Position numbers and translations under genes: made by a program. Positions 16,600 to 24,663 of a DNA stretch of 64,000 bases are shown here, one piece after another (the first letter of the stretch is position 1; each line of letters starts with the position of its first letter). Origin of the DNA: Aeolococcus sp035552595 (GTDB taxonomy: Bacteria > Chloroflexota > Dormibacteria > Aeolococcales > Aeolococcaceae); the NCBI GenBank assembly GCA_035552595.1, contig DASZKZ010000035.1, forward strand, positions 1 through 64,000, read 5' to 3'. The notes under the pieces were generated by a model, which saw only the letters and a program-made list of their open reading frames with translations, made no database searches and was not told the DNA's origin.

Positions 16600-17586
16600 T
16601 CAGTACGACGGCACGCACGTGGGACCGACGGAGCTGTTGTTGTTCAGGGCGACAGCGCTGCTGGTGATGGCGCCGCTGGCCACGTTCCAGTTCTTGAGGA
16701 CCTGCGCGTAGTACCCCTTGTCGATGAGGTACTTGATGGCATCGGTCAGTGGCTTGATCATGCCGCTGCCCTTGGCGATGGCGATTCCGTAGGGCGCCAC
16801 GCTGCACGGCTGGCCGGTGAGCTGAAGCTGCCCCTGGAGCACCTTGGTCTGATACTGGGCCACCGGCTGGTCGAGCCAACCGACCTGGGCGCGGCCTCCG
16901 GTGAGCGCCGAATTGGCATCGGTCTGCTTGCCGAAGCTGGCCACGGTGATGTCCGACTTACCCGCCTTGGCGCAGTTGTCCGGGTCGCCTGCGATCGCGG
17001 TGCCATCCGGCTTCTTGCCCATGAAGCCCCACGCGTCGCTCTCCTCGGTGGTGCCGGTCTCGACCGCGACGGTCTTGCCACACAGATCGGATGCCTGGGT
17101 GACGCTGGTGCCGCCCGTCTTGATCAACCACGCCTCTCCAGCCTGGTAGTAGGTGACGAAGTCGACTGTCTTCTCCCTTTCAGCCGTGGGGCTGAAGCTG
17201 GAGACGCCGAGGTCATACCTGGTGCCGAGGTCGGGGATGATGGTGGCGAAATCGGCGTTGCTAATGACGAAGGGAATGCCGAGAACCGTGCTGAGCGCCT
17301 TGGCGAAGTCGATGTCCCATCCTTTGATCTGCCCCGAGGCTGGATCGATGAACTCATTGGGGGCGTAGGTGGCGTCAGTGGCCACCTGGATGGCTCCCTT
17401 CGACTTGATCGCCGAGGGGACCTCGCTGGCGATGTTGGGCTGGACGGAGATGCCCGACGAGCCGCCCGCCGAGCTCGAGGAGGAGCCTGGCGTCCCGGAG
17501 GACCCGCAGGCGGCCACGATCAGCGTGGCGATCACCGCCAAGCCCGCCGCGGTGAGCCGGCGAGAACGGGTGATGGTCTGGCGCAT
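16600..17586 (-). CDS. Amino-acid ABC transporter substrate-binding lipoprotein
   Basis: A 328-residue extracytoplasmic solute-binding protein of family 3. It has a lipoprotein signal (LAVIATLIVAAC with Cys at the cleavage site), a Ser/Gly linker, then the SBP_bac_3 fold: IQVATDATYAPNEFID, GWDIDFAKAL and YDLGVSSFSPTAEREKTVDF. A roughly 20-residue insertion around FMGKKPDGTAIAGDPDNC with a Cys pair is unusual. ATG 17586 has AGGGGG 7 bases upstream. First gene of the transporter operon, divergent from the amine oxidase gene, which hints at N-methyl or other unusual amino acids as substrate. Confidence 0.93.
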   Translation of the reverse strand: MRQTITRSRRLTAAGLAVIATLIVAACGSSGTPGSSSSSAGGSSGISVQPNIASEVPSAIKSKGAIQVATDATYAPNEFIDPASGQIKGWDIDFAKALSTVLGIPFVISNADFATIIPDLGTRYDLGVSSFSPTAEREKTVDFVTYYQAGEAWLIKTGGTSVTQASDLCGKTVAVETGTTEESDAWGFMGKKPDGTAIAGDPDNCAKAGKSDITVASFGKQTDANSALTGGRAQVGWLDQPVAQYQTKVLQGQLQLTGQPCSVAPYGIAIAKGSGMIKPLTDAIKYLIDKGYYAQVLKNWNVASGAITSSAVALNNNSSVGPTCVPSY

Positions 17587-17764
17587 GTCAGGACCCCCTA
17601 CGTCGATGCGTGATTGGGAATGGCGGCCGATGGGGATTTCAGGGCCGGCGTGGCGCCCCAGAATCCAGCGGAAGCTGCCGCCGGGGCGCATTGTGGACTC
17701 GCCCGCCGGGCACTGTCCACTGTGCGCGGACGGCCGAGACGGAGGTTCCGGCGGCGCCCCCTCA
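17587..17764. promoter_or_regulatory. Divergent control region between ABC transporter operon and solA-like gene
   Basis: This intergenic stretch contains an inverted repeat GTGGAC (17693-17698) and GTCCAC (17715-17720) separated by 16 bases, with a smaller CCCG/CGGG pair inside. It lies between the two divergent starts and could be an operator or a hairpin. No other features are evident. Confidence 0.3.
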
Positions 17765-17770
17765 TAAGAT
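17765..17770 (+). promoter_or_regulatory. -10 hexamer TAAGAT of the solA-like gene
   Basis: TAAGAT is followed by 6 bases and the GTG at 17777, with no Shine-Dalgarno. Leaderless arrangement. Confidence 0.55.
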
Positions 17771-17776
17771 TGGACG

Positions 17777-18949
17777 GTGGAGCGGTACGACGTCGTCGTA
17801 TGCGGACTCGGAGCGATGGGCAGCGCGACGGCATACCAGCTGGCCAAGCGTGGAACGCGCGTGCTCGGCATCGACCGGTTCGCGCCCCCGCACGCTCTGG
17901 GATCGACGCATGGGGACACGCGCATCACACGGCTGGCCATCGGAGAGGGACTGGAGTACGTGCCGCTGGCCATGCGCTCCCACCAACTGTGGCGGGAGGT
18001 CGAACAGGAGACCGGCGCAGAGCTGCTGACCACCAACGGCGTCCTGATCATGGCCTCGCCGGGACTGCACGCGCATCACCATGGGAAGACGCACTTTCTT
18101 GAGACAACCATCGAGGCGGCCGAGGCGTTCTCGATCGATCACGAGGTGCTGAACGCCGCGGAGATCAGCAGGCGATTCCCCCAGTTCGGGCTGCGCGGAG
18201 GTGAGACGGGATACTTCGAGCCCGGCGGAGGGTTCGTGCGCCCCGAGCGCGCGGTCGCTGCGCAGCTGGAGCTGGCCAAGCGGCATGGCGCCGCGATCCA
18301 CTCGGGCGAGACGCTCGTGGACTTTGCTGATGACGGCGACGGCGTCAGCGTCACCACCTCCGGAGGCGCGTATTCAGCCGGTACCCTGGTCTTGGCGGCG
18401 GGCGCCTGGGTGGGCGAGATCCTCGGCGAGGCCTACGCCGCCCAGTTCGCGGTCACCAGGCAGCTCATGCACTGGTACGCGGTGGCCGGGGCGGTGGGCG
18501 AGTACCTGCCGGAGCGATTTCCGGCATTCATCTGGGATGACCCCGCCGGTGGCTTCTATGGTTTCCCGGCGGTCGACGGAGGCGCCGGTGGTGTCAAGGT
18601 GGCGGCCGAGGCCGACATCCGGTGTGCGACAGTTGCCGACGTGCGCCGAGATGTGAGCGCCGCCGAACGCTTCCATCTCTACGACAGCGTCATCAAGGAT
18701 CGCCTGCCCGGGTTGGCCCGTGACTGCGTCAAGGTGGTGACCTGCGTGTACACCACCACGCCCGACGGGGACTTCGTGGTCGACCGCCATCCGGGGCATG
18801 GTTCGGTGATCATCTGTTCCGCCTGCTCCGGCCACGGATTCAAGCATTCCGCCGCCATCGGCGAGGCGGTCGCGGCGGAGCTTGTCGGCGAGCGTCCGCT
18901 CGTCGACCTGAGCGCATTCTCGTTTGAGAGGCTGCTGCGGACCCGGTAA
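17777..18949 (+). CDS. solA: Monomeric sarcosine oxidase / N-methyl-tryptophan oxidase family
   Basis: A 390-residue flavin amine oxidase that would demethylate sarcosine or another N-methyl amino acid, giving formaldehyde and hydrogen peroxide. The N-terminal FAD motif is YDVVVCGLGAMGSATAYQLA, followed by the family-specific GSTHGDTRITRLA. The Cys that binds FAD covalently in monomeric sarcosine oxidase is present at residue 323 in VVTCVYTTTPDGDF, and the flavin-contacting SGHGFKHSAAIGE follows. The exact substrate is uncertain, and the gene symbol is by family only. It is divergent from an amino-acid ABC transporter that may supply the substrate. Confidence 0.85.
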   Translation: MERYDVVVCGLGAMGSATAYQLAKRGTRVLGIDRFAPPHALGSTHGDTRITRLAIGEGLEYVPLAMRSHQLWREVEQETGAELLTTNGVLIMASPGLHAHHHGKTHFLETTIEAAEAFSIDHEVLNAAEISRRFPQFGLRGGETGYFEPGGGFVRPERAVAAQLELAKRHGAAIHSGETLVDFADDGDGVSVTTSGGAYSAGTLVLAAGAWVGEILGEAYAAQFAVTRQLMHWYAVAGAVGEYLPERFPAFIWDDPAGGFYGFPAVDGGAGGVKVAAEADIRCATVADVRRDVSAAERFHLYDSVIKDRLPGLARDCVKVVTCVYTTTPDGDFVVDRHPGHGSVIICSACSGHGFKHSAAIGEAVAAELVGERPLVDLSAFSFERLLRTR

Positions 18950-18958
18950 ACGAACAGG

Positions 18959-19030
18959 CTGGGGAGGAAGGATTCGAACCTTCGAATGCCGGATCCAAAG
19001 TCCGGTGCCTTACCACTTGGCGACTCCCCA
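18959..19030 (-). tRNA. tRNA-Gln (anticodon TTG)
   Basis: Minus-strand cloverleaf with acceptor TGGGGAG/CTCCCCA, D arm around CGCCAAGTGGTAAGGC, anticodon stem CCGGA/TCCGG with loop CTTTGGA (anticodon TTG), and T loop GGTTCGAATCC. The discriminator is G. The three bases after it are CCT, so CCA is not encoded. The U1-A72 acceptor pair is a usual trait of bacterial tRNA-Gln. Confidence 0.96.
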
Positions 19031-19040
19031 GCGCGCGCAC

Positions 19041-19046
19041 CGATGG
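19041..19046 (-). promoter_or_regulatory. -10 hexamer TACCAT of the tRNA-Gln gene
   Basis: TACCAT on the minus strand, 10 bases upstream of the mature tRNA-Gln 5' end. The hexamer is the same as at tRNA-Ala. Confidence 0.55.
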
Positions 19047-19098
19047 TAACCCGGGGCAGAAACGGGGCATGTCGAGCCGGTGATGCGAGACTTCCACC

Positions 19099-19593
19099 GT
19101 GACGCAGGCGCTGTCGACGGGTCCTGAGCTGGCCGGCTACCGCCGGCCGTCCCCGCGCTTGTGGATGGCGCGGCAGGTATCGCTCGGGCTGGTCGCCGTG
19201 CCGCTCAGCCTGGCCGCGCTCGTCCCCGCCTGGGTGTTCGGTTCGGCTGCCGCCGGCGTGCCCGCGATCGTCGGCGTGGCCGTCATCGTGTCGGTCGCCT
19301 GGCTGGTGTTGCGCGGTCGCTTTCGCTCCTGGGGCTACCTGGAGCGCGCCGACGACCTGGTGGTGCGGCGCGGCCTGATCTTCCGGCAGGTGACAGTGGT
19401 TCCGTACGGGCGCATGCAGTTCATCGATGTCAGCGCCGGTCCGATCGACCGCCTGTTCGGCCTGGCCACCGTGCAGCTGCACACCGCCGCGGCGGCGAGC
19501 GACGCACGCATCCCCGGTCTCGAGCAAGCCGAGGCGGACCGCCTGCGCGACCGTCTGGCGTCCCTTGGCGAGGCCCAGGCCACCGGCCTGTGA
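19099..19593 (+). CDS. PH-domain membrane protein, YdbS-like
   Basis: A 164-residue protein with two hydrophobic helices (about 25-75) followed by a bacterial PH domain (DUF304/bPH2): GYLERADDLVVRRGLIFRQ, VPYGRMQFIDVSAGPIDRLF and GLATVQLHTAAA. It matches YdbS of Bacillus, which with YdbT affects envelope stress and lantibiotic resistance. The stop overlaps the next gene's ATG by one base (TGATG), so the two form an operon. GTG start. Confidence 0.85.
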   Translation: MTQALSTGPELAGYRRPSPRLWMARQVSLGLVAVPLSLAALVPAWVFGSAAAGVPAIVGVAVIVSVAWLVLRGRFRSWGYLERADDLVVRRGLIFRQVTVVPYGRMQFIDVSAGPIDRLFGLATVQLHTAAAASDARIPGLEQAEADRLRDRLASLGEAQATGL

Positions 19594-20909
19594 TGGAGTC
19601 GCTGCCGGCCGCACCTCCGCCAGCGCGGGGTGAGACCGACTGGACCAGGCTGCACCCGCTCTCCCCGGTGGTGCGCGTCGGGAGCGCCGTGGCAGTGCTT
19701 GTCCTGTTCAGCACTCAGTTCGACACCGGGAGACGCCGAGGCTTTCCATGGGAGAGTGTGGTGCTCCTCGTCCTGGGCGTGGTCGCCGGGATCGTCTCCT
19801 GGCTGGTGACGCGCTGGCGGGTTCATGACGGCGACCTGCAGATCACCACGGGCCTGATCCGGCGGCAGTCGATCCGCGTGCCCCTCTCGCGCATCCAGGC
19901 GATCGACGTGATCGCACCGGTGGTCGCGCGCGTCCTGGGACTGGCCGAGGTTCGCGTGGTTGTGGCCGGGCGCGGGACTGGACGCACACGCCTGGCCTAC
20001 CTGGGATCAGGCGAGGTGCAGCGTGTGCGCGCCATGCTCCTGGCGCTAGCGCATGGCCTGGCCTCAGAGACACCCGAGCCGCCCGCGCAGTCACTCCTGC
20101 GCATCGACAACGGGCGCGTGATCTTCGCCACCCTTCTCACCGCGCCGGTCAACCTGCTCATCGCCATCGCTGTCCTCGCCGGCATCACCAGCCTTCTGGT
20201 ACCTCACGGTGCCGCCACGGCGACGATCGCCGTGCCGGCGCTGGTGGGCGTGGTGCCGGAGGTTTTTCGCCGGTTCAACGCCGTGTACGACTTCGAGTTG
20301 TCTGAAGCCGCCGATGGCCTGAGGCTGAGCCGCGGCCTGCTCCAGACCCGGACCGAGACCATCCCGTTCGGGCGGATCCAGGCGGTGCGATGGGTGGAAC
20401 CGCTGCTGTGGCGTCAGTTCGGCTGGGTCCGGCTCGAGGTCGACGTGGCCCGGCAGCGGGGCAGCCAGCAGCGCGAAGAGGGGAGCTCGCAGCTCTCCCG
20501 CACCCTTCTGCCTGTGGGAGAGCGCGACCACGCCGCCTGGCTGCTCCAGCGGGTGCTTCCCGGCGCTGTGCCCATCCCGCCGCCGGGCTCGAGACCACCA
20601 TTGCGCGCCGCGGTGCGTACGCCGCTCTCGTATCACCTCCTCGCCTTCTGGGACGATCGCGGCCGCCATGCACTGGCGCGCACCGGTCGCGTCCGCCCGC
20701 AGGTGGTTGTGGTGCCGATGGAGAAGGTCCAGAGTGTCCGGCTGCGCCAGGGCCCCCTGCAGCGGTGGTTGCGCCTGGCCACCGTGCATATCGACACTGC
20801 CGGTCGGGGATGGCAGGCTGAGGCGATCTGTCGCGACGAGTTGGAGGCGGACTCGCTCCTCTGGCGGCTCACTGATCTGGCCCGCGAGGCGCGGGGAAGG
20901 CAGCGGTAA
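19593..20909 (+). CDS. Multi-PH-domain membrane protein, YdbT-like
   Basis: A 438-residue YdbT-like protein with three bPH2 repeats. Each repeat has the pattern of a turn ending RRGL or SRGL, a V/IPxxRIQAI strand and an LGLAxVxV strand (QITTGLIRRQSIRVPLSRIQ, LRLSRGLLQTRTETIPFGRI, VVVPMEKVQSVRLRQGPLQ). Hydrophobic helix pairs lie at about 30-75 and 175-225. Start ATG 19593 overlaps the preceding stop. Homologous pairs are membrane-associated and of uncertain function. Confidence 0.85.
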   Translation: MESLPAAPPPARGETDWTRLHPLSPVVRVGSAVAVLVLFSTQFDTGRRRGFPWESVVLLVLGVVAGIVSWLVTRWRVHDGDLQITTGLIRRQSIRVPLSRIQAIDVIAPVVARVLGLAEVRVVVAGRGTGRTRLAYLGSGEVQRVRAMLLALAHGLASETPEPPAQSLLRIDNGRVIFATLLTAPVNLLIAIAVLAGITSLLVPHGAATATIAVPALVGVVPEVFRRFNAVYDFELSEAADGLRLSRGLLQTRTETIPFGRIQAVRWVEPLLWRQFGWVRLEVDVARQRGSQQREEGSSQLSRTLLPVGERDHAAWLLQRVLPGAVPIPPPGSRPPLRAAVRTPLSYHLLAFWDDRGRHALARTGRVRPQVVVVPMEKVQSVRLRQGPLQRWLRLATVHIDTAGRGWQAEAICRDELEADSLLWRLTDLAREARGRQR

Positions 20910-20952
20910 CGACGGTCGTTGCGAGGGGTTGTGCCACTGGTTTGTGTGGTTA

Positions 20953-20958
20953 TACAAT
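20953..20958 (+). promoter_or_regulatory. -10 hexamer TACAAT of the DUF222/HNH gene
   Basis: TACAAT (within TATACAAT) ends 6 bases before GTG 20965. An alternative GTG at 20962 is only 3 bases away. No Shine-Dalgarno. Confidence 0.55.
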
Positions 20959-20964
20959 CCTGTG

Positions 20965-22197
20965 GTGGCAACTTCAGCAGCGGCGGTGATGCCGGCGACC
21001 TCCGCGGTGGCCATGGACGGCCGCGGCGCTGATGGCGGCGGGCGGGGGCCGCGGCTGCTGGCTCTGGCGGTTGAGGCGTTCGACGCCGCCGACCTCGGAG
21101 CAGTCGACGGAGACGTCCTCTCCGAGGAGCTGATCGCGATGCGGCAGGGCATCGATCGGCTCGAGGCGCAGTTCAGCCGCCGGCTGGTGCGGTTCGATCT
21201 GGTGCGAGGGTACGAGACCTCGGGAGCGGCCGACCTGATCTCCTGGTTGCGACGGGCCTGCCGCATGGGCACCAGCGCCGCCGCCCGTCGGCTGCACCTG
21301 GCGCGCCAGCTCACCGAGCTGCCCGAGACGGAGGCCGCCTGGCGTAGCGGCGCCATCAGCACCGGCCATGCGGCGGTCATTGGTCGGACGGTGGATGAGA
21401 TGGGGGACGACGGCGCGCGCGTCGCGGAGCCAACCTTGCTCGAGGCCGCAGACCAGATGAATCCCGGCCACGTGTGGCTGCTCGGCCAGCGATTGAGGCA
21501 CTCCTTGGACCGCGAGCGCGCTCTTGCCGATACCAACGCCATGTACGCCCGCCGCCGCCTGCATCTCACCAGGGGGCTGGACGGCGCGCTCACCATCGAC
21601 GGGCTCGTCGACCCCGAGGCCGGAGCAATTCTGCGCACCGCGATCGACGCTCTCACTCGCCCGCTACCCGGCGACGAGCGGATCGCCCCGCAGAGACGCG
21701 CCGACGCCCTGGTGGAGCTGGCCCGGCGGCAACTGGATGGCGGCGCCCTCCAAGCGTCGGGTGGTCAGCGTCCTCATCTCAGCGTCGTGGTGCCGGCGGC
21801 GGCGCTGCGTCATGAGGTGGGGGCCTCACCTGCCGAGCTCGAGTGGGCCGGCCCGATCGCCGACGACACGGCGCGGCGTTTGGGGTGTGATGCGGTGTGC
21901 TCGACGGTGGAGGTCGACGAAGAGGGCATGCCCATGACCGTGGGGAGAGCGACGCGAACGGTGCCCCCCAGCATCCGGCGGGCCCTGGTGGTGCGGGACC
22001 GCGGCTGCCGCTTCCCTGGCTGCGATCGGCCGCCCGCCTGGACCGACGGGCACCACCTCGTGCATTGGGCTGACGGGGGCGAGACCGCGCTGGAGAATCT
22101 GGTGCTTCTCTGTCGTCCCCACCACCGCCTCGTCCACGAGCAAGGGTGGACGCTGCGTCGCGACGACGATGGGGAGCTCGTGGCGGCGCCTCCATAG
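20965..22197 (+). CDS. DUF222 protein with C-terminal HNH endonuclease domain
   Basis: A 410-residue protein. The N-terminal two thirds is the helical DUF222 domain (ADLISWLRRACRMGTSAAAR, HLARQLTELPETEAAW, GHAAVIGRT). The C-terminal 60 residues are an HNH nuclease with a zinc-type arrangement: RDRGCRFPGCDRPPAWTDGH, then HHLVHWADGG, ENLVLLCRPHH. Such proteins are often present in many copies in Actinomycetota genomes and may be related to the 13E12 repeat family. Biological role unknown. Its own leaderless promoter separates it from the PH genes. Confidence 0.88.
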   Translation: MATSAAAVMPATSAVAMDGRGADGGGRGPRLLALAVEAFDAADLGAVDGDVLSEELIAMRQGIDRLEAQFSRRLVRFDLVRGYETSGAADLISWLRRACRMGTSAAARRLHLARQLTELPETEAAWRSGAISTGHAAVIGRTVDEMGDDGARVAEPTLLEAADQMNPGHVWLLGQRLRHSLDRERALADTNAMYARRRLHLTRGLDGALTIDGLVDPEAGAILRTAIDALTRPLPGDERIAPQRRADALVELARRQLDGGALQASGGQRPHLSVVVPAAALRHEVGASPAELEWAGPIADDTARRLGCDAVCSTVEVDEEGMPMTVGRATRTVPPSIRRALVVRDRGCRFPGCDRPPAWTDGHHLVHWADGGETALENLVLLCRPHHRLVHEQGWTLRRDDDGELVAAPP

Positions 22198-22263
22198 GTT
22201 GGTGAGGGCGCCGGTCCGGCAGCCGGTCGGGCAGGGGTGGGCGCTGGCTTGGCGGGTGGCCCG

Positions 22264-22269
22264 TATACT
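22264..22269 (+). promoter_or_regulatory. -10 hexamer TATACT of glmU
   Basis: TATACT is followed by 8 bases and the ATG of glmU, with no Shine-Dalgarno. One of the clearest leaderless cases. Confidence 0.62.
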
Positions 22270-22277
22270 CGGCCCAC

Positions 22278-23657
22278 ATGGCCGACGGTCCGCGGGCAGT
22301 GATCCTCGCCGCCGGAGCGGGCACGAGGATGCGCAGCGCCACCCCCAAGGTGCTCCACCCGCTGGCAGGCCGCGCCCTCATCGATCACGTCATCGATGCC
22401 GCGGTCGCGGTCACGGGACGGCCTCCCGTTGTGGTGGTGGGGCCGGGTCGTGCCGACGTGGTTGAAGCTATCGGAGATCGGGCCGAGTGCGTCGAGCAGG
22501 CTGAACCCCGCGGCACGGGAGACGCCCTCAGGTCCGTGCCCGAGCGCCTCCGTGAGGGTGGGGAGGTGCTCGTCCTCTCCGGTGACGTGCCCCTGGTGCG
22601 TGCCCAGACCCTGGGGCGCCTGATCGACCACCACCGGGGCTGCCGAGCAGCCGCCACCCTCCTGACCGCGATGCCCGCCAATCCCCGCGGCCTCGGTCGG
22701 GTCTACCGTGATCCCGAGACGGGGCGGGTGGTGCGAACCATCGAAGAGCGCGACCTCCCGTCCGGCGTCCATGCACCCCCGGAAGTCGGTGCTGGGGTCT
22801 ATGTGTTCGATGGAGCTCAGCTGTGGCCAGCGCTGGCGCGCATAAGGAATGACAACGCTCAGGGCGAGTACTACCTACCCGACGTCCTTCCGCTGCTCAG
22901 CGGCCACGTCGAAGCCATGCTTCTTGACGATCCGGACGAGGCGCTTGGGATCAATGACCGATCGCAGCTGGCAGCCGCCGAATCGGTCCTCCGCCTCCGC
23001 GTGCTCGAGCTCCTCATGGACGCCGGGGTGACCATCGAGGATCCCTCGACCACGTACATCGATGCGACTGTTCGGGTAGGACGCGACTCGGTGATCCGTC
23101 CCATGTCCTTGCTGCGCGGCGAGACGATCCTGGGAGACGGTTGCGAGATCGGACCGCTCGCGCACCTTCGCGACGTTGTGGCCGGTGACCGAGTGACTGT
23201 CGGCGCATCCCATCTGGAGGCGTGCGAGCTCGGAGACGGGGTGGCGATCGGTTCCTTCAACCGGGTGCGACCGGGCAGCGTCCTGGCTGCCGGCGTATCG
23301 TTGGGCACTCACGCCGAGATCAAAAACAGCCGTCTGGGCGCCGGCAGCCGCGTCAACCACTTCTCGTGCGTGCTCGACAGCGACGTGGGCGCCAGAGTCA
23401 ATGTGGGAGCCGGTACGGTGACCTGCAACTTCGACGGCGAGACCAAGCAGCGCACCGTCATCGAGGATGATGTCTTCGTGGGCACGAACAGCACGCTGGT
23501 GGCGCCCCTGGTCATCCGCCGGGGTGCCTACATCGCTGCAGGTTCCTTGGTCAACGAGGACGTCCCCGAGGACGCTCTGGCGGTGGGGCGGGCCCGGCAA
23601 CGCAACATTCCGGGCTGGGCGGCGCGCCGCCGCCGCCAGGAGGGGTTGCCGGAGTGA
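22278..23657 (+). CDS. glmU: Bifunctional GlmU (glucosamine-1-P acetyltransferase / UDP-GlcNAc pyrophosphorylase)
   Basis: Makes UDP-N-acetylglucosamine for peptidoglycan. The N-terminal uridylyltransferase domain (1-225) has the nucleotide loop LAAGAGTRMRSATPKVLHPL, with EQAEPRGTGDA and YVFDGAQLWPAL. The C-terminal acetyltransferase is a left-handed beta helix of hexapeptide repeats (SVIRPMSLLRGETILGDGCE onward) with the conserved GTHAEIKNSRLGAGSRVNHF and GAGTVTCNFDG. At 459 residues both halves are complete. The stop overlaps the GTG of prs (GTGA), the same pairing as in Bacillus. Confidence 0.96.
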   Translation: MADGPRAVILAAGAGTRMRSATPKVLHPLAGRALIDHVIDAAVAVTGRPPVVVVGPGRADVVEAIGDRAECVEQAEPRGTGDALRSVPERLREGGEVLVLSGDVPLVRAQTLGRLIDHHRGCRAAATLLTAMPANPRGLGRVYRDPETGRVVRTIEERDLPSGVHAPPEVGAGVYVFDGAQLWPALARIRNDNAQGEYYLPDVLPLLSGHVEAMLLDDPDEALGINDRSQLAAAESVLRLRVLELLMDAGVTIEDPSTTYIDATVRVGRDSVIRPMSLLRGETILGDGCEIGPLAHLRDVVAGDRVTVGASHLEACELGDGVAIGSFNRVRPGSVLAAGVSLGTHAEIKNSRLGAGSRVNHFSCVLDSDVGARVNVGAGTVTCNFDGETKQRTVIEDDVFVGTNSTLVAPLVIRRGAYIAAGSLVNEDVPEDALAVGRARQRNIPGWAARRRRQEGLPE

Positions 23658-24619
23658 CCGAGCCGTATCAATTCGGCGACCTCATGCTGCTCAGCGGTAC
23701 CGGTAACCCGGAGTTGAGCGAGAAGATCGCTCGCGAGATCGATCTACCTCTCGCCAGCATGGAGATCACACGCTTCGCGGATGGCGAATTCGACGTCAAG
23801 ATCGCGGAATCCGTTCGTGGTCGCGATCTCTTCCTCATCCAGCCGACGTGCGCACCCGTCAGCGACAACCTCATCCAACTCTTTGTCATCCTCGACGCGC
23901 TCCGCCGAGCGTCGGCGTCGAGGATCACCGCCGTCATCCCGTACTACGGCTACCAGCGCAAAGAGAAGAAGACGCAGCCTCGCGACCCCATCAGCGCCAA
24001 GCTCATGGCCAACATCATCGAGCTCGCCGGCGCCAACAGGGTGATCGCCGTGGATCTCCACGCCGAGGCGATCCAGGGGTTCTTCGATATTCCTGTCGAC
24101 GCTCTGACCGCCACCAAGATACTCGCGCGGCGAGTTCGGGAGCGTCACGGCCACAACGTCGTGGTGGTTTCGCCCGACACCGGCGGCGCGCTCCGGGCGC
24201 GGCGTTTAGGACGCATCCTGGACGCTCCGATCGCGATCGTGGACAAGCGCCGGCCGCGAGACGATACCGTCGAGGTCATCAATGTCATCGGTGATGTCGA
24301 CGGTCTGCACTGCATCATCGTCGACGACCTGATCAGCACCGGCTCGACGCTGGCCAACGCCGCCATTGCGCTTCGGGCCAAAGGTGCAACTGGTGTCGAC
24401 GTGGTGGCCACCCATGGTGTGCTCACCGATGGTGCTCTCACACTCCTCCACGAGGCGCCCATCGACGAGATCTGCATCACCGACACGATCCCGCTACCGG
24501 GTGGCGCGCGTAGCTTCGATGATCATCCCAGGCTGCGTGTGCTCAGCGTTGCACCCCTGATCGCGGAGGCGATTGTCCGCGTCCACGAAGGCCGTAGCGT
24601 CAGCGAGCTGTTCCGGTGA
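23654..24619 (+). CDS. prs: Ribose-phosphate pyrophosphokinase
   Basis: Makes PRPP from ribose 5-phosphate and ATP for nucleotide, His and Trp synthesis. The 321-residue class I enzyme has the flexible loop region YYGYQRKEKKTQPRDPISAK, the metal site VIAVDLHAEAIQGFFDIPVD (Gln of DLHxxQ is Ala here) and the PRPP loop IIVDDLISTGSTLANA. The GTG start overlaps the glmU stop by four bases. The nearby zwf enzyme feeds the same ribose phosphate pool. Confidence 0.96.
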   Translation: MTEPYQFGDLMLLSGTGNPELSEKIAREIDLPLASMEITRFADGEFDVKIAESVRGRDLFLIQPTCAPVSDNLIQLFVILDALRRASASRITAVIPYYGYQRKEKKTQPRDPISAKLMANIIELAGANRVIAVDLHAEAIQGFFDIPVDALTATKILARRVRERHGHNVVVVSPDTGGALRARRLGRILDAPIAIVDKRRPRDDTVEVINVIGDVDGLHCIIVDDLISTGSTLANAAIALRAKGATGVDVVATHGVLTDGALTLLHEAPIDEICITDTIPLPGGARSFDDHPRLRVLSVAPLIAEAIVRVHEGRSVSELFR

Positions 24620-24663
24620 CCGCACCATCAGAGTCGCGCTGAGGGCATGGGCAACAGATTGCG

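Noticed and set aside
15907..17613. Long open frame opposite the ABC permease and binding protein
   Set aside because: No domain, no start signal, and the minus-strand genes are certain.
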